A stretch of 64,000 nucleotides of DNA from Curvibacter sp. PAE-UM (GCF_001432305.1 NZ_KQ483358.1:3315200-3379199); one strand, 5' to 3'; numbered from the stretch's first letter, positions 48,587 through 60,483 are shown. Translations and numbers: made by a program. The notes: a model not told the origin generated them from the letters alone.

Positions 48587-49870
48587 TCAGCCTTGGGCGG
48601 CCTGTCGCCAGGCTTCCAGGGCGGCTGCACCATCCTCGCGCTGCTCGGCCAGGCGGGCCAGGGCGGCCCAGGCGCGCCGGCGCAGCGATTCGTCAGCCAG
48701 CTGGGTCAGGGACTGGCGCAGCAGTTGCTGCGCCTTGCCCCAAAGGCTCAGATGCATGCAGGCAATGCCGGCCAGGTACTGCAACAGGGCTTCACGCGGG
48801 TTGCCCATCTGGGCCGCTTCGATGCGCGCCAGCCAGACCGCATCGGGCTGGCCCGGGGTCTGGTGAAAGCCGCGCTCCAGCACCAGCACCAGGCGCAGGC
48901 GCAGTTCCTGCGGTAGCGCCGAGGCCGGGCGCACGAGTTGTTCCCAGACCGGCAGCAACCACTGCTGCACCAGCGCGAAGTCGCCGCCCAGGACCAGCAT
49001 GCGTTCGCCGGCCTGCAAGGCCACCTCGGGCAAACGGCGTTCGGCCTCGTCAAGTTGGGCCCAGGCCTTCTGCAACTGGGCCGGATCATGGCAGGTGCGC
49101 AGCCATTCGGTGGCCAGACCGCGCACGATGCTGCGGCTGGCCGATTCGGAAAAGGCGCGGTGCTTGCCCAGCAGGCGCGCAGTCTCCAGCGCAGCGCGGG
49201 ACTGGCCGGCCAGGCGCGCGACCCGCAGGCGCAGGCGCAGTGCCAGGGTGCGGCGTGCCACGCCCTGGGGCAGTTCATCCAGCCGCTGCAAGGCAGCCTG
49301 CACGTCGCGGTCGTCGAAGGCCCAGCGTGCCACGCGCAGCTGCACGCCCTCCCGGATTTCCTGTTCGTCGCGGCGCCGGGACTGGGTCCGTTCCAGCGCC
49401 TGGCGTGCATGTTCGTCGCGCGCGCTGCGGTCCTGCAGGGCATGGGCGCACTCGGCAGCAAGCAAGTGGGCCATGGCGGCCAGCCGGGTGCCGTAGGGCA
49501 GGCCCTGTTCGCCACGCGTCAGCGCCTCGGTCTGGGCCAGCACATGCTCGGCTGCCTTGCGCGCACGGATGTAGCGCCCTGCCGTCAGATGCGACAGCGC
49601 ATCGAGCAGCCCCTGCTGCAGCACACGCTCCTGATGGCGCATGCGCCAGCGCAGCGCCTCACCCGGCAGGGCCAGCAAGAGGGCCACGCTGCGCAAGGCT
49701 GCATAGAGCAGCAAAAAGGCCGCCAGGAGGAGCAGCAGCACCAGGTTGAGGGACAGGTCGATGCGATAGGGCGGCCAGAACAAGGTGACCGTGCCCTGGT
49801 TGTTGCCGGCAAACAGCGCCACCCCCGCCGCCATGGCGAAGAGGGCCAGGAACCACAGAACGTTGCGCAT
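48587..49870 (-). CDS. hemY: HemY, haem-synthesis-associated TPR membrane protein
   Basis: A 427-residue inner-membrane protein with two N-terminal hydrophobic helices (FLALFAMAAGVALFAG; LVLLLLLAAFLLLYAAL) and a C-terminal series of TPR-like helical repeats. This is the gammaproteobacterial/betaproteobacterial HemY, not the Bacillus oxidase of the same name; its exact role in haem synthesis is not settled. It is last in hemC-hemD-hemX-hemY, 21 bp after hemX. Confidence 0.93.
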   Translation of the reverse strand: MRNVLWFLALFAMAAGVALFAGNNQGTVTLFWPPYRIDLSLNLVLLLLLAAFLLLYAALRSVALLLALPGEALRWRMRHQERVLQQGLLDALSHLTAGRYIRARKAAEHVLAQTEALTRGEQGLPYGTRLAAMAHLLAAECAHALQDRSARDEHARQALERTQSRRRDEQEIREGVQLRVARWAFDDRDVQAALQRLDELPQGVARRTLALRLRLRVARLAGQSRAALETARLLGKHRAFSESASRSIVRGLATEWLRTCHDPAQLQKAWAQLDEAERRLPEVALQAGERMLVLGGDFALVQQWLLPVWEQLVRPASALPQELRLRLVLVLERGFHQTPGQPDAVWLARIEAAQMGNPREALLQYLAGIACMHLSLWGKAQQLLRQSLTQLADESLRRRAWAALARLAEQREDGAAALEAWRQAAQG

Positions 49871-49891
49871 GAGGCGAGCCGTCCCGTGTTC

Positions 49892-50971
49892 TCAGCGACC
49901 GGCAGCGGCCGTGGTCAGTGCCGCCAGCGTGTCATCCACACGCGGCAGCTCCAGCGTCTTCATCTGTTCACGGGTCTGTTGCAGCAGGCCCGCAGCCGCG
50001 CGCAGGCGGCGTGAATTGGCATCGAAATACTTGTCCATGGCAGTCGCCGCCTTGAGCAGATCAGCCCGGGCGGCATCGGGCTGGCGCGCCAGCAGGCCCA
50101 GCCGGGCGTTGAGCAGGAGCAGCTTGAGGTTCTCGCGCACGAAGAAGGATTGCTCGGGCGTGAGCAGCACCGCCTCCGGGTGATCGATGCGGTTGACGCG
50201 CACCAGGCCGCGCACCTCGTCCAGCACCAGCTGCAGGCTGCGCTGCCACCAGGCCGTCAGCCCGGTGTCGCTACGCGGCTTGGCTGCCGTGTCTGCGGGC
50301 GCCTTCGCCACGGCCACCGCATTGGCCAGCGGCAATTCGTCGGCCAGGCGCACCAGCTCGTCGAGGCGGGCCAGCAGGGTCGGCGTATCGGTCAAGGGCG
50401 TGGCCTTGATGCGCGCCATGTCGCGCGCCAGCGCGCGCTGCAGGGGCACCAGCCGGGCCTGGGGCACACGTTGCACACGCTGCTCGGCCGTGCGCAGCGC
50501 CGCCAGCAAGGGCTCCACGCTGCCGGTCAGCTGGGCCTGCTGCTGTGCCAGGCGGATGGCGGATTCGATGTCCACCACCAGGTTCTCGTCGCGCGAGCGC
50601 GACAGGCTCTGCATCAGTTCCTCGAGCTGGCTGCGCTGCAACGCCACCTCGCCCAGGCGCGCTTCCATCACGGCCTGGCGCGCGGCCAGCTCACGCTCCT
50701 GCTCCTGGGTCTGGCGTGCCAGCATGCGCGCCTCGGCCGCGTTGGCACCGGCCTCGGCCGTCTGGCGTGCCAGCTGATCCTGCAGGGTGGACAGGCGCTC
50801 CCACAGCAAGACATTGAGCAGCAGGGCGAGCAGGGCAGCGACGCCCAGGGCCAGCACCAAGGCACGCGACGCCGGCGCAGCGTCGGGCACAGCGGATGGT
50901 GCAGACACCACCGAGCCGGCAGGCTCGGCGCTGCCGGCGTTGTGGGGCTCCAGGGGCTCGGGTGTCGTCAT
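49892..50971 (-). CDS. hemX: HemX, uroporphyrinogen-III C-methyltransferase-like membrane protein
   Basis: A 359-residue protein with a Pro/Ser-rich start, one membrane span near residues 35-55 (ALVLALGVAALLALLLNVLLW), a coiled coil of Leu/Gln/Arg/Glu (about 60-125, LQDQLARQTAEAGANAAEAR) and a helical periplasmic domain containing WWQRSLQLVLDEVRGLVRV. It belongs to the HemX family, once annotated as a methyltransferase, but lacks any SAM-binding motif. Its start overlaps hemD by 4 bp. Confidence 0.92.
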   Translation of the reverse strand: MTTPEPLEPHNAGSAEPAGSVVSAPSAVPDAAPASRALVLALGVAALLALLLNVLLWERLSTLQDQLARQTAEAGANAAEARMLARQTQEQERELAARQAVMEARLGEVALQRSQLEELMQSLSRSRDENLVVDIESAIRLAQQQAQLTGSVEPLLAALRTAEQRVQRVPQARLVPLQRALARDMARIKATPLTDTPTLLARLDELVRLADELPLANAVAVAKAPADTAAKPRSDTGLTAWWQRSLQLVLDEVRGLVRVNRIDHPEAVLLTPEQSFFVRENLKLLLLNARLGLLARQPDAARADLLKAATAMDKYFDANSRRLRAAAGLLQQTREQMKTLELPRVDDTLAALTTAAAGR

Positions 50972-51738
50972 TGCATCGATTCTATCGAGGCCCGGACATC
51001 GGCCAAGGCCGGACGTGACTCACGCACCACGGCAAAGCCGGCCGCACGCACTGCCTGGGCGATGCGCGCATGCGTGGCCACGGCACGCGCGGCGCGCCAG
51101 TCCTGCTGCGGCAGGCTGGCCTGCAGGTTCAACACGGCCTCACTGCTGCTGAACAGCCAGACCGAACCATCGCCGGCCGCAACCCGTGCCAGCTGCAACT
51201 GGGCCGCATCAAACTGCGGACGACAGCGCTGGTAGCTGACGACAAAATCCACCGCACCACCGGCGGCAGCGACCTGGCGCGCAAACCAGTCGCGCCCGGC
51301 CCCCTGCGTGCTGCCTTCGGCCGCATCGGCGCCGCGCACGACCAGCACACGCACACCGGGAACGATCCGCCCGGCCACCAGCTGCCACAAGGCTTCGGAA
51401 TCGAATTGCGGTGCATCGGCGGGCGGCGCGGTGATGTGCGGTGCCGGAATCCCGGCGCGCAGCAACGCACCGACCGTGCCGGGCCCGGTAGCCCAGGCCT
51501 GCAGCGGAAGTGGCGCATCGGCCGGGCGGGCCGCGAAGAAGCCGTCGACCGCATTGGCGCTGACGAACATCAGGCCCAGGTAGCCGCCGAGCTGGCGCCA
51601 GGCCTGCTGCAGCGCGGCCGCATCGGGCGCCGGAGCGATCGCGATGAGCGGCAGGGCCAGCGCCTCGTGGCCCGCCTGCTGCAACACCTGCACCCAGTCC
51701 TGCGCCTCGCGCTGCGGGCGGGTGACGATGACGCGCAT
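50968..51738 (-). CDS. hemD: Uroporphyrinogen-III synthase
   Basis: HemD closes hydroxymethylbilane to uroporphyrinogen III. The 256-residue protein shows the loosely conserved family pattern: VIVTRPQREAQDWVQVL at the start, LMFVSANAVDGFFA near residue 75, VLVVRGADAAEGS near 130 and VWLFSSSEAVLNL near 195. The position between hemC (5-bp gap) and hemX confirms the call. Confidence 0.94.
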   Translation of the reverse strand: MRVIVTRPQREAQDWVQVLQQAGHEALALPLIAIAPAPDAAALQQAWRQLGGYLGLMFVSANAVDGFFAARPADAPLPLQAWATGPGTVGALLRAGIPAPHITAPPADAPQFDSEALWQLVAGRIVPGVRVLVVRGADAAEGSTQGAGRDWFARQVAAAGGAVDFVVSYQRCRPQFDAAQLQLARVAAGDGSVWLFSSSEAVLNLQASLPQQDWRAARAVATHARIAQAVRAAGFAVVRESRPALADVRASIESMQ

Positions 51739-51743
51739 GGTGT

Positions 51744-52673
51744 TCAGTGCTTCTCGGTATCCAGGGAGCCGCCGGCGCGCAGCACCCCATCCTTGAGCCG
51801 GGCTGCGACCTGCGTGCCCAGCACCTCGGCCGCATCCAGATCGGCCGCATCGGCCACCGCATCGGCGCGCACCAAGGCCACGCGGCCCTCCGGGTCACCC
51901 CAGGCGGCCTGGATCGTGAGATGGCCGCCCTCCAGCGTGGCGTAGGCCGCCAGCGGCATGGAACAGCTGCCGCCCATGGCACGGCTCACGGCGCGTTCGG
52001 CCGCCACGCGCAGCCAGGTGCCCTGGTGCACCAGCGGTGCCAGCGCGGCCGCGACGTCCTGGCGATCGCTGCGGATCTCGATGCCCAGCGCGCCCTGGCC
52101 GGCGGCGGGCAGCATCTCGCCCGGTGCGAAAACGGCACGAATGCGGTTTTCCAGGCCCAGGCGCTTGAGGCCGGCCGCAGCCAGCACGATGGCGTCGTAT
52201 TGCCCTTCGTCCAGCTTGCGCAGGCGGGTGTCGAGGTTGCCGCGCAGCGGCTCGATCTTCAGGTCCGGGCGGGTCGCACGCAGCAGGGCCACACGGCGCA
52301 GGCTGGAGGTGCCCACCACGGCACCCTGCGGCAGCGCAGACAGGTTGGCGTACTTCGGTGAGACAAAGGCGTCACGCGGGTCCTCGCGCTCCATCACGCA
52401 GGCCAGGGCAAAACCCTCGGGCAGCTCCATGGGCACGTCCTTGAGCGAATGCACGGCCAGGTCGGCACGGCCTTCTTCCAGCGCCACCTCGAGTTCCTTG
52501 ACGAACAGGCCCTTGCCGCCGACCTTGCTCAGCGAGCGGTCCAGGATCTGGTCGCCCTTGGTCGTCATGCCCAGCAGCGTGACGCTGTGGCCCTGTTGCT
52601 CCAGCAGGGCTTTCACGTGTTCGGCCTGCCAGAGGGCGAGGCGGCTCTCACGGGTTGCAATGGTCAGTTTCAT
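51744..52673 (-). CDS. hemC: Hydroxymethylbilane synthase (porphobilinogen deaminase)
   Basis: HemC polymerises four porphobilinogen units. The 309-residue protein begins [19 protein letters not shown], has the catalytic aspartate in [16 protein letters not shown] (near residue 80) and the dipyrromethane-cofactor cysteine in [13 protein letters not shown] (near 240). It is the first gene of hemC-hemD-hemX-hemY and is divergent from ppc; the 123-bp gap should hold both promoters. Confidence 0.98.
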   Translation of the reverse strand: MKLTIATRESRLALWQAEHVKALLEQQGHSVTLLGMTTKGDQILDRSLSKVGGKGLFVKELEVALEEGRADLAVHSLKDVPMELPEGFALACVMEREDPRDAFVSPKYANLSALPQGAVVGTSSLRRVALLRATRPDLKIEPLRGNLDTRLRKLDEGQYDAIVLAAAGLKRLGLENRIRAVFAPGEMLPAAGQGALGIEIRSDRQDVAAALAPLVHQGTWLRVAAERAVSRAMGGSCSMPLAAYATLEGGHLTIQAAWGDPEGRVALVRADAVADAADLDAAEVLGTQVAARLKDGVLRAGGSLDTEKH

Positions 52674-52796
52674 CGGGCGCTTGGAGAGTGTGGAAAAGTC
52701 GCCGATGCATCAGTTACAGAGAGTAGACACATCAGCGAGCCGGCGATGCTAGCATGCATCGCACAGCCTCCATTTAACACCACACGGTACCTCGCC

Positions 52797-55594
<2,798 letters not shown>

Positions 55595-55598
<4 letters not shown>

Positions 55599-56314
55599 GC
55601 TGGATCAGCCGGGGTCCACCGGCCTGTCGCCGGGCACACACGGGCCCGCGCGCCGTTGAGCCAGACCTGCTCATCCTCAAGGCGCAAGGCCGTTGTGGGG
55701 TCGATGTCGAAAGCGATCTGCAGCGCGTGCGCGACATGGGCATCCTCGATGGGTAGCTCCCAGCTCAGGAAAACCTGATCGCGCTCACGCTCGGGCGGGA
55801 AGTCACCCACATCAAAGCCGCTGCTGTTGCGATCAATGACGGCGTGCGGCTGGCCCGTATCGAAGATCACGGCCGTCCCCCTGGCCAAGGGGATGCGCTG
55901 ACCGGTCGCCGGAAAATGCAGATCCAGCCCCCGGTCTTCGCTCAGGAAGAGATTGCAGAAGGCCGCACCGCCATAACGCTCGCCGTCATGGTGGTACCTC
56001 GCGCCGCGGCAGGCCATCAGGGCGACTTCACTGGAAGCCAGCACCTCCTGCAAACCGAGCGAACGTGTCCAGTCGGCCACCGTCTGCACGCAGAGGCGGT
56101 AATCCGGCCAGCGGACGCGCGCTCGCACCAAAGGCAAAGTCTCGACGTCGCCGGGCTCCAGGCCCAGGCGCAACGCGATCTCCCTTCGCCAATCGGCCAC
56201 CAGCCTGGCAGGGGGCGCAGGCACATCAAGGGTTCCCATGGGCACGACATCGCTCACGCTTCGGCTGCGGATGGTTTCGCCACTCCAGTAATAGGAGGTT
56301 GGGGTATGTCGCAT
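55595..56314 (-). CDS. Possible 2-oxoglutarate/Fe(II)-dependent oxygenase
   Basis: A 239-residue protein I do not firmly recognise. [27 protein letters not shown] followed about 40 residues later by [12 protein letters not shown] has the layout of the HxD...H iron site of 2-oxoglutarate oxygenases (HHD near residues 107-109, His near 155), with the core strands between them. No substrate clue exists; the adjacent gene makes a pterin for queuosine. The frame starts with GTG at 56323; the ATG at 56314 is chosen. There is no signal peptide. Confidence 0.6.
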
Positions 56315-56392
56315 GGGATGCACTTGGTACGTGGCAAAAAACGCGGTTACCCGGCTGTTGCGCGTGTTGTCCCAACGCCGCGCTACAGGGCC

Positions 56393-56755
56393 TCACTCAG
56401 GCCGATAGACGCACTTGTCACCAATGGCATGACGCTCCACCGTCACCGCCGACAAGCCCGGCACCTTGGGCTGCAGTTCCTTCCAGATGAAGGCGCAGAG
56501 GTTCTCCAGCGTGGGGATGCCCAGGCCTGCCACCTCGTCGAGGAAATGGTGGTCCAGCTTCTCGCGCAGCACCTCCACCTCGCGCCGGACATAACCCAGG
56601 TCCAGCACCATGCCGGACGTCCCCTTGGGTTCCCCGCGGACGAAGACCTCGGCGTAATAGGTGTGTCCATGCACGCGCTTGCTGCCCTCGGCCTCGATCT
56701 CGCGGCGCAGGGTGTGGGCGGCGTCAAAGAAAAAACGCTGGCTGATTTCGTACAT
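56393..56755 (-). CDS. queD: 6-carboxytetrahydropterin synthase family protein (QueD-like)
   Basis: A 120-residue PTPS-fold enzyme likely converting dihydroneopterin triphosphate for queuosine synthesis. The zinc histidines are present: FFFDAAHTL (His near 14) and RVHGHTYYAEV (two His near 28-30), as is the catalytic pair region LDHHFLDE. The cysteine four residues before HGH in canonical QueD is a serine here (SKRVHGH). The ATG at 56755 overlaps the queE stop (TGATG); the longer frame to 56818 is not needed. The adjoining queE supports the pathway. Confidence 0.85.
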   Translation of the reverse strand: MYEISQRFFFDAAHTLRREIEAEGSKRVHGHTYYAEVFVRGEPKGTSGMVLDLGYVRREVEVLREKLDHHFLDEVAGLGIPTLENLCAFIWKELQPKVPGLSAVTVERHAIGDKCVYRPE

Positions 56756-57390
56756 CAACGGATTCCGATCATCTTGTGCGACTGGATGCCCAGCCGCCAT
56801 TGCGGGTGTTGCTGACAATATTCAATGGCGCGCTCGGTATTGGTGGCACGATCCGGCCCGTCCATGGGCTGCAGGAAGAAATGCTCGAAGGCCAAGCCTT
56901 CGAAACGCGCCGGATCCACCTCGACCTGCGGGTAGACCAGCTTGAGCTCGTTGCCCTGCTTTAGAACCACCTCGGCCTGGGCCTTGGGGCTGACGCAGAT
57001 CCAGTCCAGCCCCGCCGGTGCCTGCACCGTGCCATTGGTTTCCACGGCAATCGTGAAACCACGCGCATGCAGAGCGGTGGTCAGCGCCTCATCCACCTGC
57101 AGCAGGGGCTCGCCGCCGGTCAGCACCACGTAGCGGCCGGCCCGACCTTGCGGTTCCCAGCTGTTCTCGATGGCCTCGGCCAGTGCATCGGCTGATGTGA
57201 ACTTGCCACCACCGGTGCCGTCTGTGCCCACGAAGTCGGTATCGCAGAACTTGCAGACCGCGTTGGCCCGGTCTTCCTCGCGCCCCGTCCAGAGATTGCA
57301 GCCTGCAAAGCGGCAGAACACGGCAGCCCGGCCGGACTGGGCGCCCTCGCCTTGCAGGGTGTAGAAGATTTCTTTGACGGAATAGGTCAT
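56755..57390 (-). CDS. queE: 7-carboxy-7-deazaguanine synthase
   Basis: QueE is a radical-SAM enzyme that makes 7-carboxy-7-deazaguanine from 6-carboxytetrahydropterin. The 211-residue protein has the variant cluster motif CX14CX2C (first Cys in FAGCNLWTGREE, last two in CKFCDTDF), as known for the Burkholderia multivorans-type enzyme, and VVLTGGEPLLQVD for SAM binding. The frame is open to 57567 because it runs into the neighbouring repeat; the ATG at 57390 (MTYSVKEIFYTLQGEG) is the family start. Confidence 0.95.
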   Translation of the reverse strand: MTYSVKEIFYTLQGEGAQSGRAAVFCRFAGCNLWTGREEDRANAVCKFCDTDFVGTDGTGGGKFTSADALAEAIENSWEPQGRAGRYVVLTGGEPLLQVDEALTTALHARGFTIAVETNGTVQAPAGLDWICVSPKAQAEVVLKQGNELKLVYPQVEVDPARFEGLAFEHFFLQPMDGPDRATNTERAIEYCQQHPQWRLGIQSHKMIGIR

Positions 57391-57460
57391 TTCTGGGTTT
57401 TGCGGTGCGAGACGAGATTTTCGCAGGTTATCGCTCTCTGCGATGCGCCCAAGCCAGCGA

Positions 57461-57713
57461 GGCAAGCCGGGTCTCGCCCCGGCGGGCGAGGTACTTTTCT
57501 TTGCTTCGCCAAAGCAAAGTACCCAAAAGAAAGGCGAGCCGGATTCGTCGACCCGCTGCGCGGGCACGCTGCGTTGCTCGGTCTGCGCGGGGTGCGCGCA
57601 AACTCGCTGCGCTCAAACATGCGCGCCCCTTTTTCCGCTCAGCCCTGCGCTACTCGCCTCCTCATTACGGCGGGGGGGGGAACCGGATACCGAAAACCAC
57701 AAGGACGCGCCAT
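57461..57713. repeat. Left arm of the large inverted-repeat element, split by an insert
   Basis: This arm of about 250 bp starts with GGCAAGCCGGGTCTCGCC and ends at the palindrome half AAGGACGCGCC (57701-57711). Its last 55 bases (CTCCTCATTACGG, a run of nine or more G, AACCGGATACCG, AAAACCAC) are the reverse complement of the start of the arm at 58856-59110. The palindrome has lost one G relative to the intact copy at 47087-47114. The 57391-57460 stretch before it holds nothing I can identify. Confidence 0.75.
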
Positions 57714-57858
57714 GCGCGTCCTTCTTACCCTCGATTAGCCCTCAAATATCAATTAGACGAGGACCTCTCCGTATTCCGTATCAATCCTGGGTCAAGCTCA
57801 TGTATAACAACTTAACAAAGATCGAGTACTTGGGCGTACCAGAAAGGGCCTGTTGATC

Positions 57859-58749
57859 ATGAAGACAATTCTCTTCATTCTCTTGCTTGCCGGATACTCG
57901 TGCGCATTTTCTGCTTCAGCGGATTCAAAACCAAGAGCCGATAGCCACGCACAACAAACCGCTCCAAAGGAGATGGGAGCAAAAGCCGCCGTCTCCCTAC
58001 TGGGAACCGACAAAAACCCGTTCATTGTTAAGCGCATCGATGACGTTGAAAGTCCTGAGAAGATTGCACAACAGGAGCAGGATCGCCTCGAAAAAGCATC
58101 AAACGAACGCGCCATCGTCACTTGGACGATAGTGATGGCGATTGCCAGCTTGCTGCTGGCAATCGTTGCATCAGTTCAGCTCGGAATGTTTTTGACGCAG
58201 CTTAGGTTAATGAAAGCTGGAGCCGAGGACACAAAAAACGCTGCTTTCGCTGCCAAGGCTCAGTCTGATGCGCTGATGGCCGCGGAACGCGCCTACGTAA
58301 AGATTTCACATGCTGCTCCAGGCATCACCCCTCTTACAGCCGGATTCAGCAACTACATTGAATTTGAAATCAAGAATTGGGGCAAAACACCAGCACATGT
58401 GACTGATGTGCACATCGGATTCAAGCTTCTTGAATACGGAGAAGCACTCCCAATACCGTATCCATTTGGAACGCAGTCGCGCGAGTCTTTCCCCAACGCC
58501 TTCTTGGTATCCGATGAGTCAATCTATATTGACAAGCATGTGTCCTTAGATCCTCTAAGTGACACAAGCAAGCAACTTTGGGTGTTTGGACACGTTGATT
58601 ACATTGACGCATTCAATAGACGGTGGCGCGGCGGTTACGCCAGGAAATTCGTCGACAGCAAAGATAACAATCTCGCTTACAACACCGAGGCTCGGGATAA
58701 CTTTGACCGAGAGCGCGTAATAGGTGAGGGTGATGATTGGAACAAGTAG
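57859..58749 (+). CDS. AT-rich orphan membrane protein carried between two inverted-repeat arms
   Basis: A 296-residue protein of unknown function. It has an N-terminal signal-like helix (ILFILLLAGYSCAFSASA), a second span near residues 90-115 (AIVTWTIVMAIASLLLAIVASVQLGMF), a short coiled-coil-like stretch (LMKAGAEDTKNAAFAAKAQSDALMAAERAY, in pieces) and a C-terminal domain with NWGKTPAHVTDVHIGF and FGHVDYIDAFNRRW. This layout recalls a widespread family of uncharacterised proteobacterial proteins often in accessory DNA. The line at 58321 has 26 G or C in 60, far below its neighbours. The ATG at 57859 has AAAGGG upstream; a TTG two codons earlier is possible. Confidence 0.75.
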   Translation: MKTILFILLLAGYSCAFSASADSKPRADSHAQQTAPKEMGAKAAVSLLGTDKNPFIVKRIDDVESPEKIAQQEQDRLEKASNERAIVTWTIVMAIASLLLAIVASVQLGMFLTQLRLMKAGAEDTKNAAFAAKAQSDALMAAERAYVKISHAAPGITPLTAGFSNYIEFEIKNWGKTPAHVTDVHIGFKLLEYGEALPIPYPFGTQSRESFPNAFLVSDESIYIDKHVSLDPLSDTSKQLWVFGHVDYIDAFNRRWRGGYARKFVDSKDNNLAYNTEARDNFDRERVIGEGDDWNK

Positions 58750-58855
58750 TCCCGAACTAGCAACCGCTACTTGAGTTTGTCTGCAACGGTGCTGCTCGCT
58801 TCCTAATATCGGGGCGCGAAGCCTGAAGAATCAACGACCACAGAAGGACGCGCCA

Positions 58856-59110
58856 TGGCGCGTCCTTGTGGTTTTCGATATCCGGTTCCCCCGCCGTAAT
58901 GAGGAGACGAGTAGCGCAGGGAGCGGCGGATCAAGAAGCGCAGATGTTTGAGCGCAGCGAGTTTCTGCGCTTCCCGCCGGTCCCGAGCAACGCAGTGTGC
59001 CCGCAGCGACAGCGGAGGGTCGACGAATCCGGCTCGCCTTTCTTTCGGTTACCTTGCTTTGGCGAAGCAAAGAAAGGTGACTCGCCCGCCGGGGCGAGAC
59101 CCGGCTTGCC
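58856..59110. repeat. Right arm of the large inverted-repeat element
   Basis: The mirror of the arm at 57461-57713. It begins at a 24-bp perfect palindrome (58844-58867, AAGGACGCGCCA and its complement), continues with GTGGTTTTCGATATCCGG and CCGCCGTAATGAGGAG, and ends in GGCGAGACCCGGCTTGCC. Its arm sequence is closer to 57461-57713 than to the copy at 46831-47368. Nothing else is seen in 58750-59163; an open frame from 58948 into rarA is repeat sequence, not a real N-terminus. Confidence 0.75.
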
Positions 59111-59163
59111 ACGATCGCCAAAGCACAGGCCAACAGAAAACCCGAAGCCCTAGAATCCCCCGC

Positions 59164-60462
59164 ATGCCCCCAAGCGCCCCCTCGCATCAACCCCTGGCCG
59201 AACGCCTCCGCCCCAAAACCCTGGGCGAAGTCATCGGCCAGCAGCAGTTGCTGGGCGAAGGCATGCCCCTGCGCATCGCCTTTGAATCGGGCCAGCCGCA
59301 TAGCTGCATCCTCTGGGGCCCGCCGGGCACGGGCAAGACCACCATTGCGCGGCTCATGGCCGATGCCTTTGGCGCGCAGTTCATCAGCATCAGCGCGGTG
59401 CTCGGCGGCGTGAAGGACATCCGCGAGGCGGTGGAGATGGCGCAGGTGGCGCTGGGCCAGGACAAAAGAACGATCGTCTTCGTGGACGAGGTGCACCGCT
59501 TCAACAAAAGCCAGCAGGACGCTTTCCTGCCGCACGTGGAGTCCGGCCTCTTCACCTTCATCGGCGCCACCACCGAGAACCCGTCCTTCGAGGTCAACTC
59601 GGCCCTGCTTTCGCGCGCGGCGGTCTATGTGCTGCAGTCGCTGAGCGAAGACGACCTGAAGCAGATCGTGCAGCGCGCCCTGGACATCAACGCCGTGCCG
59701 CCCATGGACGACACAGCGCGCGACCGATTGATCGCCTATGCCGATGGCGACGCGCGACGCCTGCTCAACACCCTGGAAACGCTGGCCGTGGCGGCCACGC
59801 AGCAGAAGCAGGCGCAGATCAGCGACGAGTGGCTGCTAAAGGTGCTGGGCGAGCGCATGCGGCGTTACGACAAGGGCGGCGAGCAGTTCTACGACACCAT
59901 CAGCGCGCTGCACAAGTCGGTGCGCGGTTCAGACCCCGACGCATCCCTCTACTGGTTCATGCGCATGCTCGACGGCGGGGCCGACCCGCGTTACATGGCG
60001 CGCCGCCTGGTGCGCATGGCCAGTGAAGATGTGGGCCTGGCCGATCCGCGCGCCCTGCGCCTGGCGCTGGACGCGGCCGAGGTCTACGAGCGCCTGGGCT
60101 CACCCGAGGGCGAGCTGGCCCTGGCCGAGTGTGTGGTGTATCTCGCCATCGCGCCCAAGAGCAATGCCGTCTACAAGGCCTACAACGAGGCCAAGGCCTT
60201 CATCAAGAAGGACGGCACCCGCCCGGTGCCCATGCACCTGCGCAATGCACCGACCAAGCTCATGAAAGAGCTGGACTACGGCAAGGGCTACCGCTATGCG
60301 CATGACGAAGCCGGCGGTTTTGCGGCCGGTGAGAGTTATCTGCCCGAAGGCATGGCCGAGCCGGGTTTCTACCGACCCGTGGAACGCGGCCTGGAGATCA
60401 AAATCGCCGAGAAGATGCGTGCGCTGCGCGCGCTGAACGAAAAGAGTCGGAACCAGCCATAA
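59164..60462 (+). CDS. rarA: Replication-associated recombination protein A (AAA+ ATPase)
   Basis: RarA (MgsA) is an AAA+ ATPase related to clamp loaders that acts at stalled forks with SSB. The 432-residue protein begins with LAERLRPKTLGEVIGQQQLL, has Walker A GPPGTGKTTIARL (near residue 46), Walker B IVFVDEVHRFNKSQQ and sensor-1 GATTENPSFEVN, and the tetramerisation C-terminus (KDGTRPVPMHLRNAPTKLM). The open frame extends upstream through the repeat arm; I use the ATG at 59164, which fits the family length. Confidence 0.95.
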   Translation: MPPSAPSHQPLAERLRPKTLGEVIGQQQLLGEGMPLRIAFESGQPHSCILWGPPGTGKTTIARLMADAFGAQFISISAVLGGVKDIREAVEMAQVALGQDKRTIVFVDEVHRFNKSQQDAFLPHVESGLFTFIGATTENPSFEVNSALLSRAAVYVLQSLSEDDLKQIVQRALDINAVPPMDDTARDRLIAYADGDARRLLNTLETLAVAATQQKQAQISDEWLLKVLGERMRRYDKGGEQFYDTISALHKSVRGSDPDASLYWFMRMLDGGADPRYMARRLVRMASEDVGLADPRALRLALDAAEVYERLGSPEGELALAECVVYLAIAPKSNAVYKAYNEAKAFIKKDGTRPVPMHLRNAPTKLMKELDYGKGYRYAHDEAGGFAAGESYLPEGMAEPGFYRPVERGLEIKIAEKMRALRALNEKSRNQP

Positions 60463-60483
60463 AAACACGGGACCGGATGCAAG

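Noticed and set aside
47320-49749. An 809-codon plus-strand frame opposite the GGDEF and hemY genes
   Set aside because: Arg/Pro/Ala-rich shadow translation; the minus-strand genes have clear domains.
58750-58843. An integron attC site after the orphan gene
   Set aside because: The gene family and AT-rich cargo suggested a cassette, but no matching RYYYAAC/GTTRRRY pair with the right layout was found.
58948-59163. An N-terminal extension of rarA reading through the repeat arm
   Set aside because: The extension is repeat sequence also found next to queE in another frame; RarA family length and start fit the ATG at 59164.
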